This document shows, one piece after another, positions 44,903 to 53,256 of a stretch of 64,000 bases of DNA. This stretch comes from Thermococcus sp. GTDB lineage: Archaea; Methanobacteriota_B; Thermococci; Thermococcales; Thermococcaceae. Location of the stretch: the NCBI RefSeq assembly GCF_027023865.1, contig NZ_JALVUC010000003.1:86998-150997 (forward strand). Direction: 5' to 3'. The position numbers were made by a program, and so were the translations under genes. Below the pieces are notes generated by a model. It was not told where the DNA came from and made no database searches. It saw nothing but the letters and a program-made list of their open reading frames with translations. Positions within the stretch are counted from its first letter, which is position 1, and the number at the start of each line of letters is the position of its first letter.

Positions 44903-44916
44903 TTAGAGCACCCCCA
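44900..44916 (-). repeat. 17-bp direct repeat, pyrI-proximal copy
   Basis: TGGGGGTGCTCTAAATG (minus strand) occurs here and identically at 45035-45051. The two copies flank the inserted segment and lie exactly 135 bp (45 codons) apart. Confidence 0.85.
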
Positions 44917-45034
44917 TAACAGCCCTTTGCTCCGCAAAGCGCTGGCGGAAAATTGTTGGGATCTTATAAGCACTTCCAGTCCCCGTTGCATCCCACGCAG
45001 GATTTTGATGGGGATACACGTAGAAACCAGCACT

Positions 45035-45037
<3 letters not shown>
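44903..45037 (-). CDS. Putative 44-residue ORF in the duplicated pyrB-pyrI spacer
   Basis: An ATG directly following the pyrB stop (TAAATG) opens 45 codons ending at the TAA that precedes the pyrI ATG (TAAATG). The peptide ends GVL like PyrB because the last 17 bp are a copy of the pyrB end. It begins MSAGFYVYPHQNPAWD and contains IFRQRFAEQRAV, encoded by the hairpin motif shared with 1365-1392. The frame preserves translational coupling of pyrI. A TATA-like GCTTATAAG on the minus strand near 44963 could also drive pyrI. Whether the peptide matters is unknown. Confidence 0.4.
44921..44948 (-). repeat. Dispersed hairpin motif, copy 2
   Basis: AGCCCTTTGC-tcc-GCAAAGCGCT plus flank, matching 25 of 28 bases of the copy at 1365-1392 in the opposite orientation and able to fold as a 10-bp hairpin with one mismatch. 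Confidence 0.5.
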
Positions 45038-45997
<960 letters not shown>

Positions 45998-46038
45998 TTA
46001 AGGATTTTTTGACATGGATCTGTTGACTGGTGTCCGGT

Positions 46039-46078
46039 AACTCTTTAAACCCGAGTTCGAAACTTTAATAACCGAGTT
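46039..46078. promoter_or_regulatory. Repeated half-sites at the thiR promoter
   Basis: AACTC (46039-46043), CCGAGTT (46051-46057) and CCGAGTT (46072-46078) surround the TATA-like ACTTTAATAA (46062-46071). The two CCGAGTT copies are 21 bp apart (two helical turns) on the same face. They are candidate sites for autoregulation by the ThiR-type repressor encoded downstream; this is inference. Confidence 0.4.
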
Positions 46079-46091
46079 TTAGGGTGGGAAC

Positions 46092-46994
46092 ATGAGAACG
46101 CCGAGTGTTTTTATTGCTGAGGAGATAATGCCTTATCTTCGCGCTAGGGTCGCAGAGAGGCTTTATCATGAGGGCTTCAAGCAGGTGAGAATAGCGGATT
46201 ATCTCGGCATAACCCAGGCGATGGTCAGTAAATACCTCGCGGGCCGCTATAGGAAACCGTTGCGCGAGATTGCCGAGAGGCTCGATTCGATAGCAGATGA
46301 AGTGGTTAGGCTTATCCTTTTTGGTGGTGGCAGGGATGAGGCTATTGTCCTTGTGACAAGGCGGCTATTCGACCTCTTTGAGAGTGGTTTCTTATGTAGG
46401 TTTTACTCGGAATACTCTGGCCTCGATGAGGAAACCTGCAGGTCTCTCTTTGTGAGGGGAGGGGGGCGGGCTGAAATCCTCGAGGAGATGAACAGGGCTA
46501 TCTCGCACCTCTCTCATCTCAGGGGCTTTCCCAGCCTAATCCCCGAAGTTCGGAGCAACCTCGCCTGTGCTCTGCCCTCTCCCTCTGTAAAGGAGGATGT
46601 TGCCGCCGTTCCCGGTAGGATAACCTCAGCGAAGGGGAGGATTTTTGCCCTCCCTCCTGAGTTCGGGGCGAGCAGTTTTACCGCTGGAATTCTCCTGAGG
46701 TTATCTGAGTGGAACCCTAGAATTCGGAGCGTCATGAACATTCGTTACGGTCCCGATGTGGAGGATGCTTTAAAGCGCGCCGGCTTCTCCTTTGCGAGGG
46801 TTAAAACCGGGGGATTGTCTGAGGAGGAGGCTATACCAAAGATAGTACGCCCGTTTGAAGACGGCACCTACGACGCGGTAATCGATGAGGGCGGCCATGG
46901 TGTAGAGCCGCTGGTGTACATCTTCGGGAGAGACCCGCTGGAGGTTGTTGAGAAGATTGAGCGTCTCATAAGCGCTTTGGGGGTGTTGGAATGA
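46092..46994 (+). CDS. thiR: ThiR-type transcriptional regulator (HTH + ThiN domain)
   Basis: A 300-residue protein combining an N-terminal helix-turn-helix (VRIADYLGITQAMVSKYLAGR, about 34-54), a central linker domain, and a C-terminal ThiN (thiamine-phosphate-synthase-like) domain (about 130-298). In archaea this fusion, ThiR, senses thiamine phosphates and represses thiamine genes. GGGTGGG precedes the ATG. Its stop overlaps the ATG of the YjbQ gene, fitting a thiamine context. Confidence 0.85.
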   Translation: MRTPSVFIAEEIMPYLRARVAERLYHEGFKQVRIADYLGITQAMVSKYLAGRYRKPLREIAERLDSIADEVVRLILFGGGRDEAIVLVTRRLFDLFESGFLCRFYSEYSGLDEETCRSLFVRGGGRAEILEEMNRAISHLSHLRGFPSLIPEVRSNLACALPSPSVKEDVAAVPGRITSAKGRIFALPPEFGASSFTAGILLRLSEWNPRIRSVMNIRYGPDVEDALKRAGFSFARVKTGGLSEEEAIPKIVRPFEDGTYDAVIDEGGHGVEPLVYIFGRDPLEVVEKIERLISALGVLE

Positions 46995-47404
46995 GGGTTT
47001 TCAAGGAGGAATTGAAGTTCTCGACCGACGGCGAGATCGACCTTGTTGACATAACCGCTGAGGTTGAGCGGGTCGTTGAAGAGAGTGGAATTCAAAACGG
47101 TCAGGTTTTGGTTTTCGTGCCCGGTGCTACCGGAGCGATAGTCACGATAGAGCATGAGGTTGGCCTCTTGGAGGACTTTAAACAGGCCTTGAAGAGGCTT
47201 GTCCCGAAAGGTGCCGGCTACCTCCACGACAGAATCGACGACAATGCCCACAGCCATCTCCGTGCCACGCTCCTCAGTGCGAGTGAGTGCTTCCCTATTG
47301 TTGATGGCCGTCTCGTGAGGGGAACTTGGCAGCAGATTTTCTTCGTGGAGCTTGATGTCAGACCGAGACACAGGAGGGTTGTGGTGCAGGTTATGGGGGA
47401 GTGA
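46991..47404 (+). CDS. YjbQ/UPF0047 family protein (secondary thiamine-phosphate synthase type)
   Basis: A 137-residue YjbQ-family protein. GQVLVFVPGATGAIVTIEHE (about 37-56), DDNAHSHLRATLLSAS and WQQIFFVELDVRPRHRRV are the conserved blocks with the metal-binding histidines. Bacterial members show weak thiamine-phosphate synthase activity, which agrees with its coupling to thiR. It overlaps the convergent ATPase gene by 14 bases. Confidence 0.9.
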   Translation: MRVFKEELKFSTDGEIDLVDITAEVERVVEESGIQNGQVLVFVPGATGAIVTIEHEVGLLEDFKQALKRLVPKGAGYLHDRIDDNAHSHLRATLLSASECFPIVDGRLVRGTWQQIFFVELDVRPRHRRVVVQVMGE

Positions 47405-48569
47405 GTTCGAGGAGGAAGAAGGGCACGTCCTCCTTCTCCAACACCCTTACGTTTTTCGGGTACTTCCTGTGGGCCTTTCCCGCCTTCACCTCGACCTTGA
47501 GGTCTCCGGCAACCGCATCGACCTCGTAGGAGTTCCTGTAGTAGTAAACCTCGCCGAAACGGCGGTGGAGATGTTCCTGAACTACCCATTCGTATAGTGC
47601 GTACTCCTTCAGCTTGGTCCCACTCCACAGAGCGAAGAGCCTCGCCAAGAGGGGATCACGGAAGAAGAACTTCTTCTCGCGCTTATAGAGTACTTGATTT
47701 CCCTGCTTGAGGTAGGATATCCCAAGGATGTAAAGCTCGGTGAAGAACTCGATGTAATCTTGGATTACCTTGTAGGAGTAGCCGGAGGTCATCCCGGCCA
47801 AGGCTCTAAAGCTAGTCGCCGAGGGAGCGCTCCTAATTACGGCCGAAAACGTCTCCTTCGCTATCTCAAGGCTTTTTCCAAAGCGGACAATCTCTCCTAT
47901 GTATGCCCCGAGGAGATCGTCCATCGGGAGGCCGTTTATTGAAGCAGGGAATCCACCGGTAGTCAAGTAGTCTTCGAAGAACTTCAGGACTTTTTCCCTG
48001 TGAAGTTCCGGCTTTTTAAGCCCCATTATCTCCACGTACTCTGGAAATGAGAGTGGCATGACCTCTATGGTCTTTCCGCTCCCCCTCCTGCCCGGGAAGA
48101 GCTCGATGTCCCTCTTGACCCTCAGGGAGCTTGATCCCGTAACTGTCACTACGTTATTCTCCAGAAGGCCGGTGTCAATGAGTGGTTTAACCCCGCGCCA
48201 CCATCCTTCGAGAGAGGTAACCTCGTCGAGGAAAACATAGCCAGTCTTAATATCTTCTTTCGCCTTAAGCTCCTGGAACTCGCGGAGGAGATTTAAGAGC
48301 TCTCTGTGGCTTGGAAGAACCTCGACGTTGATGTAGAGGATTGACTCTGGGGGGTTATCCTTCAGGAGTTCTTGAATCAGGAGTTTTATCCCGGTGGTTT
48401 TCCCAACCTGCCTTGGGCCGAGGACGAAGTTGAGGGAGAACGGCTTAAGCGAGAGTCTATCCAGCCATTTTGGCCGCCAGTGGAATCTCTGCTCTTTCCA
48501 GCGCCTCACGTGGTAGTCCTCCTTCCCATCCCACCAGGGGTTCATGTAAATGAGATCGCCCACCCTCAT
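47391..48569 (-). CDS. AAA+ ATPase with DUF4143 C-terminal domain
   Basis: A 392-residue archaeal AAA ATPase. Walker A is VLGPRQVGKTTGIKLLI (about 49-65), Walker B is GYVFLDEVTSLEGW (about 110-123), followed by VTGSSS (sensor 1). The C-terminal DUF4143 domain ends with YYYRNSYEVDAVAGDLKVEV and KVEVKAGKA, a PD-(D/E)xK-like nuclease pattern (D-x12-E-x-K). Such genes are often accessory and are suspected toxin/defence or DNA-transaction proteins, but the role is unproven. The promoter contains three overlapping palindromes, suggesting autoregulation. Confidence 0.88.
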   Translation of the reverse strand: MRVGDLIYMNPWWDGKEDYHVRRWKEQRFHWRPKWLDRLSLKPFSLNFVLGPRQVGKTTGIKLLIQELLKDNPPESILYINVEVLPSHRELLNLLREFQELKAKEDIKTGYVFLDEVTSLEGWWRGVKPLIDTGLLENNVVTVTGSSSLRVKRDIELFPGRRGSGKTIEVMPLSFPEYVEIMGLKKPELHREKVLKFFEDYLTTGGFPASINGLPMDDLLGAYIGEIVRFGKSLEIAKETFSAVIRSAPSATSFRALAGMTSGYSYKVIQDYIEFFTELYILGISYLKQGNQVLYKREKKFFFRDPLLARLFALWSGTKLKEYALYEWVVQEHLHRRFGEVYYYRNSYEVDAVAGDLKVEVKAGKAHRKYPKNVRVLEKEDVPFFLLELTPP

Positions 48570-48581
48570 AGGGACACCTGA

Positions 48582-48628
48582 GAACTGATAGTTCTCAATT
48601 ATTTATAAACTTTGAGAACTCGAAGTTC
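48582..48628. promoter_or_regulatory. Nested palindromes around the TATA box of the DUF4143 ATPase gene
   Basis: GAAC-TGATA-GTTC (48582-48594) and GAAC-TCGAA-GTTC (48616-48628) flank the TATA sequence TTTATAAA. The inner arms also form a 9-bp inverted repeat AGTTCTCAA (48590-48598) / TTGAGAACT (48612-48620). A dimeric regulator bound here would block or loop the promoter. Confidence 0.55.
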
Positions 48629-48650
48629 TTAGGGTTTAAAAATAAAGAAA

Positions 48651-48923
48651 TCAGAGCTTGATCGATATCTTGGCCTTGTCGCTCTTCTTGAGCTGGAGTG
48701 TTATGAGCATCTTCCTCAGCTCGCTGTAGCGCCTGTGTGCGAGGATCATTATTACAAAATTGAGCAAGTTTGCGATTCCCACCAACGTCATTGATATTCC
48801 AAGCCCTATGTAGGCAAAGAACGTAAGAGAAATCCTCCCGAGGTCCAAGCTATTAGCGAGTCATTTCGGGCATCTTTCGCCAGTTTCATAGCATCATTAA
48901 TTGTGTCTTCTCTAGCCACCTTA
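48651..48923 (-). pseudogene. C-terminal part of a small membrane-protein gene, split by an insertion and frameshifted
   Basis: From 48923 the frame encodes KVAREDTINDAMKLAKDARN, DSLIA and then goes out of frame. A one-base shift at the TT of 48847-48848 recovers LDLGRISLTFFAYIGLGISM and the rest, to a stop at 48651. The element at 48924-50385 separates it from its N-terminal part (50386-50573). Rejoining at the element boundaries gives GTVKCTVT-KVARED in frame. The ancestor would be about 153 residues with three membrane helices. Not a recognised family. Confidence 0.7.
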
Positions 48924-48946
48924 CTGACTTCCTCCCCGTCGTGAAC

Positions 48947-48973
48947 GGCGAGGGTTCGGCTTAACCCCTCGCC
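48947..48973 (-). ncRNA. Right-end hairpin of the solo tnpB element, probable omega RNA segment
   Basis: GGCGAGGG / CCCTCGCC form an 8-bp stem around the tnpB stop codon, followed by GACGGGGAGGAAGTCAG to the element edge. By analogy to other IS605 elements this is the 3' scaffold of the TnpB guide RNA, with guide starting at 48923 in the host gene. Confidence 0.55.
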
Positions 48974-50271
48974 AAACTCGGGAAGGTTTGAGGGGCTTCA
49001 TTAAAACCCAATCCAAAGCGGGTCTTCGACCCCTCTGGCCGGGTCTTCGGCCAGTTACCCCTCACTTGAGCGTAGAGACCACCCAAGTTCGGGGTTATGG
49101 TTTTCACCACCTTCTTTAAGATATTAAACGCTCCAACTAAGTCCGCGTTAAACACAAGCCCCGTCGTAGGACACTTGAACAATCCCCGAACAAACCTCGC
49201 CTCCTCGTGGGGCTTCCCGCAGACGGGACAAGTCTTCGAAGTAAAAGCCTCATTCACAACCACAACACTAATACCATACTCTTCCGAGACTTCTTTCAGC
49301 CTTTGAATCACCATGTTAAACTGCCAGACGTGGGAGAGGAGAAAATTCTGCTTTTTACCCTTATCGGAGTTCCTGCTAATACCCTTTGGATAACCCACGA
49401 CAATCCTTGAAACTCCGAGGCGGTAGAGCCTCTCGAGGGTCTGCCTTACTGCCGTGTTGATGTAGTGCCTCGCTTGGAGTTTAGCCTTCTCGTGCATTCT
49501 CTTAAGCTTCCGGCTCTTCTTCGCTCCGGACTTGTTGAGTTTTGACTGATAATCAGCGATAACCTTCCTGAAGTAGAAGTCTATGGCTTTCAAGGGTCTT
49601 CCGTTCACGAGGAAGCTTTCACCGTTTTCCACGTAAACGGCCATTAAATTATTCACTCCAAGGTCAATGCCAGCAGAGAGGTTGCCTAATGGTTCTCTTG
49701 GAACTTTAACCCACTCACCGTTGGTTAACTTTTCTTCCACCGTGCATGAGATGTGAGCATACCATTTCCGCTTAACGGTGTCATAGGTGAGTTCTAATCT
49801 CCCCTGCTTGCCTTTCAAGTGTATTCTGCCTTTGAACTGGACTTCTAAGCGTTTGAACTTGCCAAGGCCTTTTAGAATGAGCGTATTCCCGTCAATCTTG
49901 TATTGGTCGTTTCTAAGGACGATTAATGGTTTTCTCTTCCCGTCGTCTTTCAAGTAGTTCGGTGGTTTTGGCTTGAGCCATTCTGGTAGTTCTTTGTTTC
50001 TTTTGCTCCTTAAGAGTGAGAAGAATGAACGCCAGGCTTCGGTGTTCTTCCTGCAAATTTGCTGGACTGTCGCAGAACCGATTTCCTTCTTGAATTCTTC
50101 GTAAACGATTTTCTCTGTTGAATTAAAGTCCACGATTTGTTCTTTGAAGAATTCTTGCCTGTGGAGGTAGTTTACTCGATTCCAGATTTTAGCTCCAGTG
50201 TCGGCTAACTTGAAGAGTGCTTTTTCTTGTTCTTTGCTTGGTTGGAGTTTTACTGTTACTGAGCGTTTCAT
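48961..50271 (-). CDS. tnpB: TnpB RNA-guided nuclease (IS605/IS1341 type)
   Basis: A 436-residue TnpB starting MKRSVTVKLQPSKEQEKALF. RuvC residues: Asp in SAGIDLGVNNLMAV (about 208), Glu in VVVVNEAFTSKTC (about 330), Asp in VFNADLVGAFNIL (about 370). The zinc ribbon is partly degenerate: CPVCGKPHEEARF is intact, but the second knuckle has only FKCPTTG, lacking the second cysteine. That may weaken metal binding. It is unrelated in close sequence to the IS607 TnpB at 29420-30601. Otherwise intact. Confidence 0.9.
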   Translation of the reverse strand: MKRSVTVKLQPSKEQEKALFKLADTGAKIWNRVNYLHRQEFFKEQIVDFNSTEKIVYEEFKKEIGSATVQQICRKNTEAWRSFFSLLRSKRNKELPEWLKPKPPNYLKDDGKRKPLIVLRNDQYKIDGNTLILKGLGKFKRLEVQFKGRIHLKGKQGRLELTYDTVKRKWYAHISCTVEEKLTNGEWVKVPREPLGNLSAGIDLGVNNLMAVYVENGESFLVNGRPLKAIDFYFRKVIADYQSKLNKSGAKKSRKLKRMHEKAKLQARHYINTAVRQTLERLYRLGVSRIVVGYPKGISRNSDKGKKQNFLLSHVWQFNMVIQRLKEVSEEYGISVVVVNEAFTSKTCPVCGKPHEEARFVRGLFKCPTTGLVFNADLVGAFNILKKVVKTITPNLGGLYAQVRGNWPKTRPEGSKTRFGLGFNEAPQTFPSLARG

Positions 50272-50385
50272 CTCAAAGTATGGTATGGCTCTTAGGTTTT
50301 AAAATGGTTTGCTTTCCTTTTTGAGGGCTTTTGGGCGTTTTACTGCATCCCCGCCCTAAAGGGCGAGGCTTTCGGGAAGAAAAAA

Positions 50386-50573
50386 GTAACGGTACATTTA
50401 ACCGTTCCTAACTGACGGTAAGAGTATACTGCCGCTGACAGAAACCATCCCCCGAGAGCCACTCCTACGCCTAAATCCGTCCAAAAGAAGACAAATATCA
50501 TACCCAAAATACTGGAGGCATCAAATAGATAGAGTCCCATTTTGTCATTGGAGATGCAATCTCTTGATATCAT
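50386..50573 (-). pseudogene. N-terminal part of the split small membrane-protein gene
   Basis: Starts MISRDCISNDKMGLYLFDAS with GGAGGGGA upstream and TATA ATCTATAAATACC near 50588-50600. One or two membrane helices follow (SILGMIFVFFWTDLGVGVAL). The frame runs into the solo tnpB element after GTVKCTVT and picks up 14-15 element-encoded residues before a stop at 50340. Confidence 0.7.
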
Positions 50574-50688
50574 TCCCCTCCTCCTTCCGGGTATTTATAG
50601 ATTTCCCTCCCCCAGGAGGGTATAGCACGGGCGGAGACTGTAGAAGAAGACCAGAACCCCAGTATCGGGGGGAGATTCGTGGATGGGC
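50574..50688. terminator. Hairpin-rich spacer after the EamA gene
   Basis: Contains CCCTCC-ccca-GGAGGG (about 50605-50620) and ACCCC..GGGG elements downstream of the EamA stop on the minus strand. It probably contributes to 3'-end formation, and also holds the TATA box for the small membrane-protein gene. Confidence 0.35.
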
Positions 50689-51105
50689 TCACAGCGACAC
50701 TAGGAGTGCGCCGAGGACGATGAGAATTGCCCCAAGGGCGGTCTTAAGGTTCATCCTGCTCCCGAGGACGATCCAGGACAGGAATATCGCGAGGGCAACG
50801 CTGGTCTTGTCTATCGCGATAACCGCTGGAACTTTTCCGTTCTTTATCGCCATGAAGTAGAACAGCCATGAGAGTGCCCCGGCCAAACCGGAGAGGGTTA
50901 TCAGAAGGAGCGCCCTGCTATCGATTTCGCTGACCCTAGTGGAGCCGCTGAGGAGGGCAACCCCCACCAGAAAGACCGCCATTATCACAGCCCTAACGGC
51001 GGTTGCCAAGGTGGGGTTGACGTCTCTGAGACCGAGTTTCCCGAATATAGGAACGAGGGAAGCGAAGAGGGCCGCGAGAAGCGCGTAGATTATGTATCCT
51101 CTCAT
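50689..51105 (-). CDS. EamA/DMT-family small transporter
   Basis: A 138-residue protein corresponding to one EamA repeat with four to five helices (IIYALLAALFASLVPIFGKL, ALLLITLSGLAGALSWLFYF, ALAIFLSWIVLGSRMNLKTA). Half-size DMT proteins work as dimers, exporting or importing small metabolites. GGTGAGGTGG precedes the ATG. A strongly folded leader precedes it (51131-51178). The substrate is unknown. Confidence 0.82.
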   Translation of the reverse strand: MRGYIIYALLAALFASLVPIFGKLGLRDVNPTLATAVRAVIMAVFLVGVALLSGSTRVSEIDSRALLLITLSGLAGALSWLFYFMAIKNGKVPAVIAIDKTSVALAIFLSWIVLGSRMNLKTALGAILIVLGALLVSL

Positions 51106-51130
51106 TCCACCTCACCTAAGGGGATAATAA

Positions 51131-51178
51131 CCCGCCCAAGTTCATTGGCCCCGCCTTCGGCGGCACTCCCCGGGCGGG
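51131..51178 (-). promoter_or_regulatory. Folded leader upstream of the EamA gene
   Basis: On the minus strand CCCGCCC (51178-51172) pairs perfectly with GGGCGGG (51137-51131), enclosing an inner hairpin CCGCC-gaa-GGCGG (51163-51151). The TATA box CCTTTTTATTG (about 51195-51205) would start transcription right at the outer stem. The structure lies 25 bases before the EamA start and could be a regulatory leader; alternatively it is a 3' hairpin of the upstream cpgS transcript. Confidence 0.4.
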
Positions 51179-51249
51179 GGGGATTGGTCTTTTACAATAA
51201 AAAGGTTTCGACGAGGGAAAATTAGAAAAACTAAAAGGAACGGGGAAAC

Positions 51250-52596
51250 TCACTTCTTGAGCTTCTCGCACTTCTCAACCCAATCTTTGAGCACATCTTT
51301 GAGCTTCGGCTCGCCGATCTCCTCAAGTTCGTAGCGGACGCGAACGGCCGGCTTGTTGAGCTTGACGACGCGCCTGAGGTCGATCGGGGTTCCGATGACG
51401 ACGACGTCTGCATCTGCCCTGTTGATGGTCTCCTCAAGCTCCTTGATCTGCTTCTCGCCGTAGCCCATGGCCGGCAGGATGACGTCGAGGTGGCTGTACT
51501 TCTTGTAGGTGTCGACGATCGAACCGACGGCGTAGGGCCTCGGGTCGATTATCTCCTTAGCCCCGTACTTCTTCGCCGCTATGTAACCGGCACCGTACTT
51601 CATGCCTCCGTGCGTTAGAGTTGGCCCGTCTTCAACGACGAGAACGCGCTTGCCCTTGATGAGCTCCGGCTTGTCGACGTAGAGCGGTGAGGCACCGTCG
51701 ATGACAATGGCGTTCGGGTTGATCTTCTCGATGTCCTCGCGGACCTTCTGAATGTCATCGCGGTTAGCTGTATCTATCTTGTTGATGATTATGACGTCAG
51801 CGCTTCTGAAGTTGGTCTCACCTGGGTGGTACTTGACCTCGTGGCCGGGCCTGTGCGGGTCGGTAACCACTATCCAGAGGTCTGGCACGTAGAACGGGAA
51901 GTCGTTGTTCCCGCCGTCCCAGAGGATGATGTCAGCCTCCTTCTCAGCCTCGCGGAGAATCTTCTCGTAGTCCACTCCAGCATAGACGACCATGCCCCTG
52001 TCTATGTAAGGCTCGTACTCCTCGCGCTCCTCGATAGTGCACTCGTATTTGTCGAGGTCCTCGTAGGTGGCGAAGCGCTGAACCATCTGCTTCCTGAGGT
52101 CGCCGTAGGGCATCGGGTGCCTTATGGCAACGACCTTGTAGCCCATTTCCTGGAGGAGCTGGGCGACCTTTCTGGAAGTCTGGCTCTTTCCACAGCCAGT
52201 TCTGACGGCGGTGACCGCTACAACAGGCTTGGTGCTCTTTATCATTGTGCTCTTCGGGCCGAGGAGCCAGAAGTCTGCTCCAGCGCTGTGTGCCCTGCTC
52301 GCAAGGTGCATGACGTGCTCGTGCGGAACATCGGAGTAGGCGAAGACGACGATATCGATGTCGTGCTCTTTGATTATCTTCTCCATGTCGTCCTCGCTCC
52401 ATATCGGAATCCCGTTCGGGTAAAGCTCTCCGGCAAGCTCTGGCGGGTATGTTCTGCCCTCAATGTCAGGGATCTGGGTCGCGGTGAAGGCAACGACCTC
52501 GTAGTCTGGGTTGTCCCTGAAGAACGTGTTGAAGTTGTGGAAGTCCCTTCCGGCCGCTCCAAGAATCAGAACTCTCTTCTTTCCTTTCTCGGCCAT
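51250..52596 (-). CDS. Cyclic 2,3-diphosphoglycerate synthetase family protein
   Basis: A 448-residue P-loop protein of the cyclic 2,3-diphosphoglycerate synthetase family. It contains RVLILGAAGRDFHNFNTFFR at the N-terminus, the P-loop VTAVRTGCGKSQTSRKVA (about 127-144), VIIINKIDTAN (GTPase-like NKxD) and VVEDGPTLTHGGMKYGAG. In methanogens the enzyme makes a thermoprotectant; in Thermococcales the actual product is unproven. GAGGTGAACGAAA precedes the ATG and TATA CGTTATAAGTG is near 52650-52660. Confidence 0.88.
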   Translation of the reverse strand: MAEKGKKRVLILGAAGRDFHNFNTFFRDNPDYEVVAFTATQIPDIEGRTYPPELAGELYPNGIPIWSEDDMEKIIKEHDIDIVVFAYSDVPHEHVMHLASRAHSAGADFWLLGPKSTMIKSTKPVVAVTAVRTGCGKSQTSRKVAQLLQEMGYKVVAIRHPMPYGDLRKQMVQRFATYEDLDKYECTIEEREEYEPYIDRGMVVYAGVDYEKILREAEKEADIILWDGGNNDFPFYVPDLWIVVTDPHRPGHEVKYHPGETNFRSADVIIINKIDTANRDDIQKVREDIEKINPNAIVIDGASPLYVDKPELIKGKRVLVVEDGPTLTHGGMKYGAGYIAAKKYGAKEIIDPRPYAVGSIVDTYKKYSHLDVILPAMGYGEKQIKELEETINRADADVVVIGTPIDLRRVVKLNKPAVRVRYELEEIGEPKLKDVLKDWVEKCEKLKK

Positions 52597-52803
52597 TTTC
52601 GTTCACCTCTAAAACTTTGTTCGTTGGTGTATTGCCCTTTACACTTATAACGGTTTTTGTTTAATGGTGAAAGAGCTTTACATAACTCTTTCGGAATCCT
52701 ATGATGTTTTTTGAAAAACTTTCAGAAACATCTGAACCCTCACCGTCTTGGGATTACCCGATGGGTTAATAAACGATTGCTGAAAAGTCCTCGGGGGAGT
52801 TTC

Positions 52804-53256
52804 ATGAACAATGGGGTGAGAACTCACACTGCTCTTCATGTGGTCAAGGGTGCCGTTGTTAAGGTTCTCGGCGAAAGGGCCAAATGGACGGCGTCAACCT
52901 ACGTCAAAGGCAATGGGGGTGTTTTAACGGTCAAGTTCGACAGGAAGCCGACACCCGAAGAAATCGCGGAGATAGAGCGCCTTGCCAACGAGAAGGTTAA
53001 TGAGAACGTTCCCATCAATGTCTATGAACTCCCGCGCGAAGAAGCGGAGAAGCGTTTTGGGGAGGATATGTACGACCTCTTCCCGGTTCCAGAGGGTGTG
53101 AAAACGCTTAAAGTGGTTGTCATCGAGGGCTGGAACGTGAATGCGTGCAGCAAAGAACACACCAAGAGGACGGGGGAAATAGGAAGAATAAAAATCAGAA
53201 AAATCCGCTTCAGGAGGAGCAAGGAACTGCTTGAGATTGGGTTTGATGTTCTCTGA
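52804..53256 (+). CDS. alaX: AlaX-type alanyl-tRNA editing protein (short form)
   Basis: Free-standing editing protein that deacylates mischarged Ser- or Gly-tRNA(Ala). The 150 residues carry both zinc-ligand motifs: [10 protein letters not shown] (HxxxH, about residues 8-17) and [13 protein letters not shown] (CxxxH, about 117-129). Length fits AlaX-S. The ATG at 52804 follows GGGGGAG, and TATA GTTAATAAACG is near 52764-52774. The 3' end overlaps the over-long tail of the convergent broken gene. Confidence 0.92.
   Translation: MNNGVRTHTALHVVKGAVVKVLGERAKWTASTYVKGNGGVLTVKFDRKPTPEEIAEIERLANEKVNENVPINVYELPREEAEKRFGEDMYDLFPVPEGVKTLKVVVIEGWNVNACSKEHTKRTGEIGRIKIRKIRFRRSKELLEIGFDVL

Larger units (their letters stand above)
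48924..50385 (-). mobile_element. Solo tnpB element, IS200/IS605 (IS1341-type)
   Basis: A 1462-bp element without tnpA. On the minus strand the left end begins TTTTTTCTTCCCGAAAGCC next to the host tetranucleotide TTAC and has a CGCCC-taaa-GGGCG hairpin (50352-50365). The right end finishes GGGGAGGAAGTCAG with an 8-bp hairpin (48947-48973). Boundaries were deduced from in-frame rejoining of the host gene. Absence of target duplication and insertion after TTAC fit single-strand HUH transposition, so a TnpA elsewhere must have mobilised it. Confidence 0.82.

Noticed and set aside
52700..52740. Possible C/D box RNA (ATGATGT ... CTGA) upstream of alaX
   Set aside because: No C'/D' pair and poor box matches; spacing does not fit an archaeal C/D RNA.
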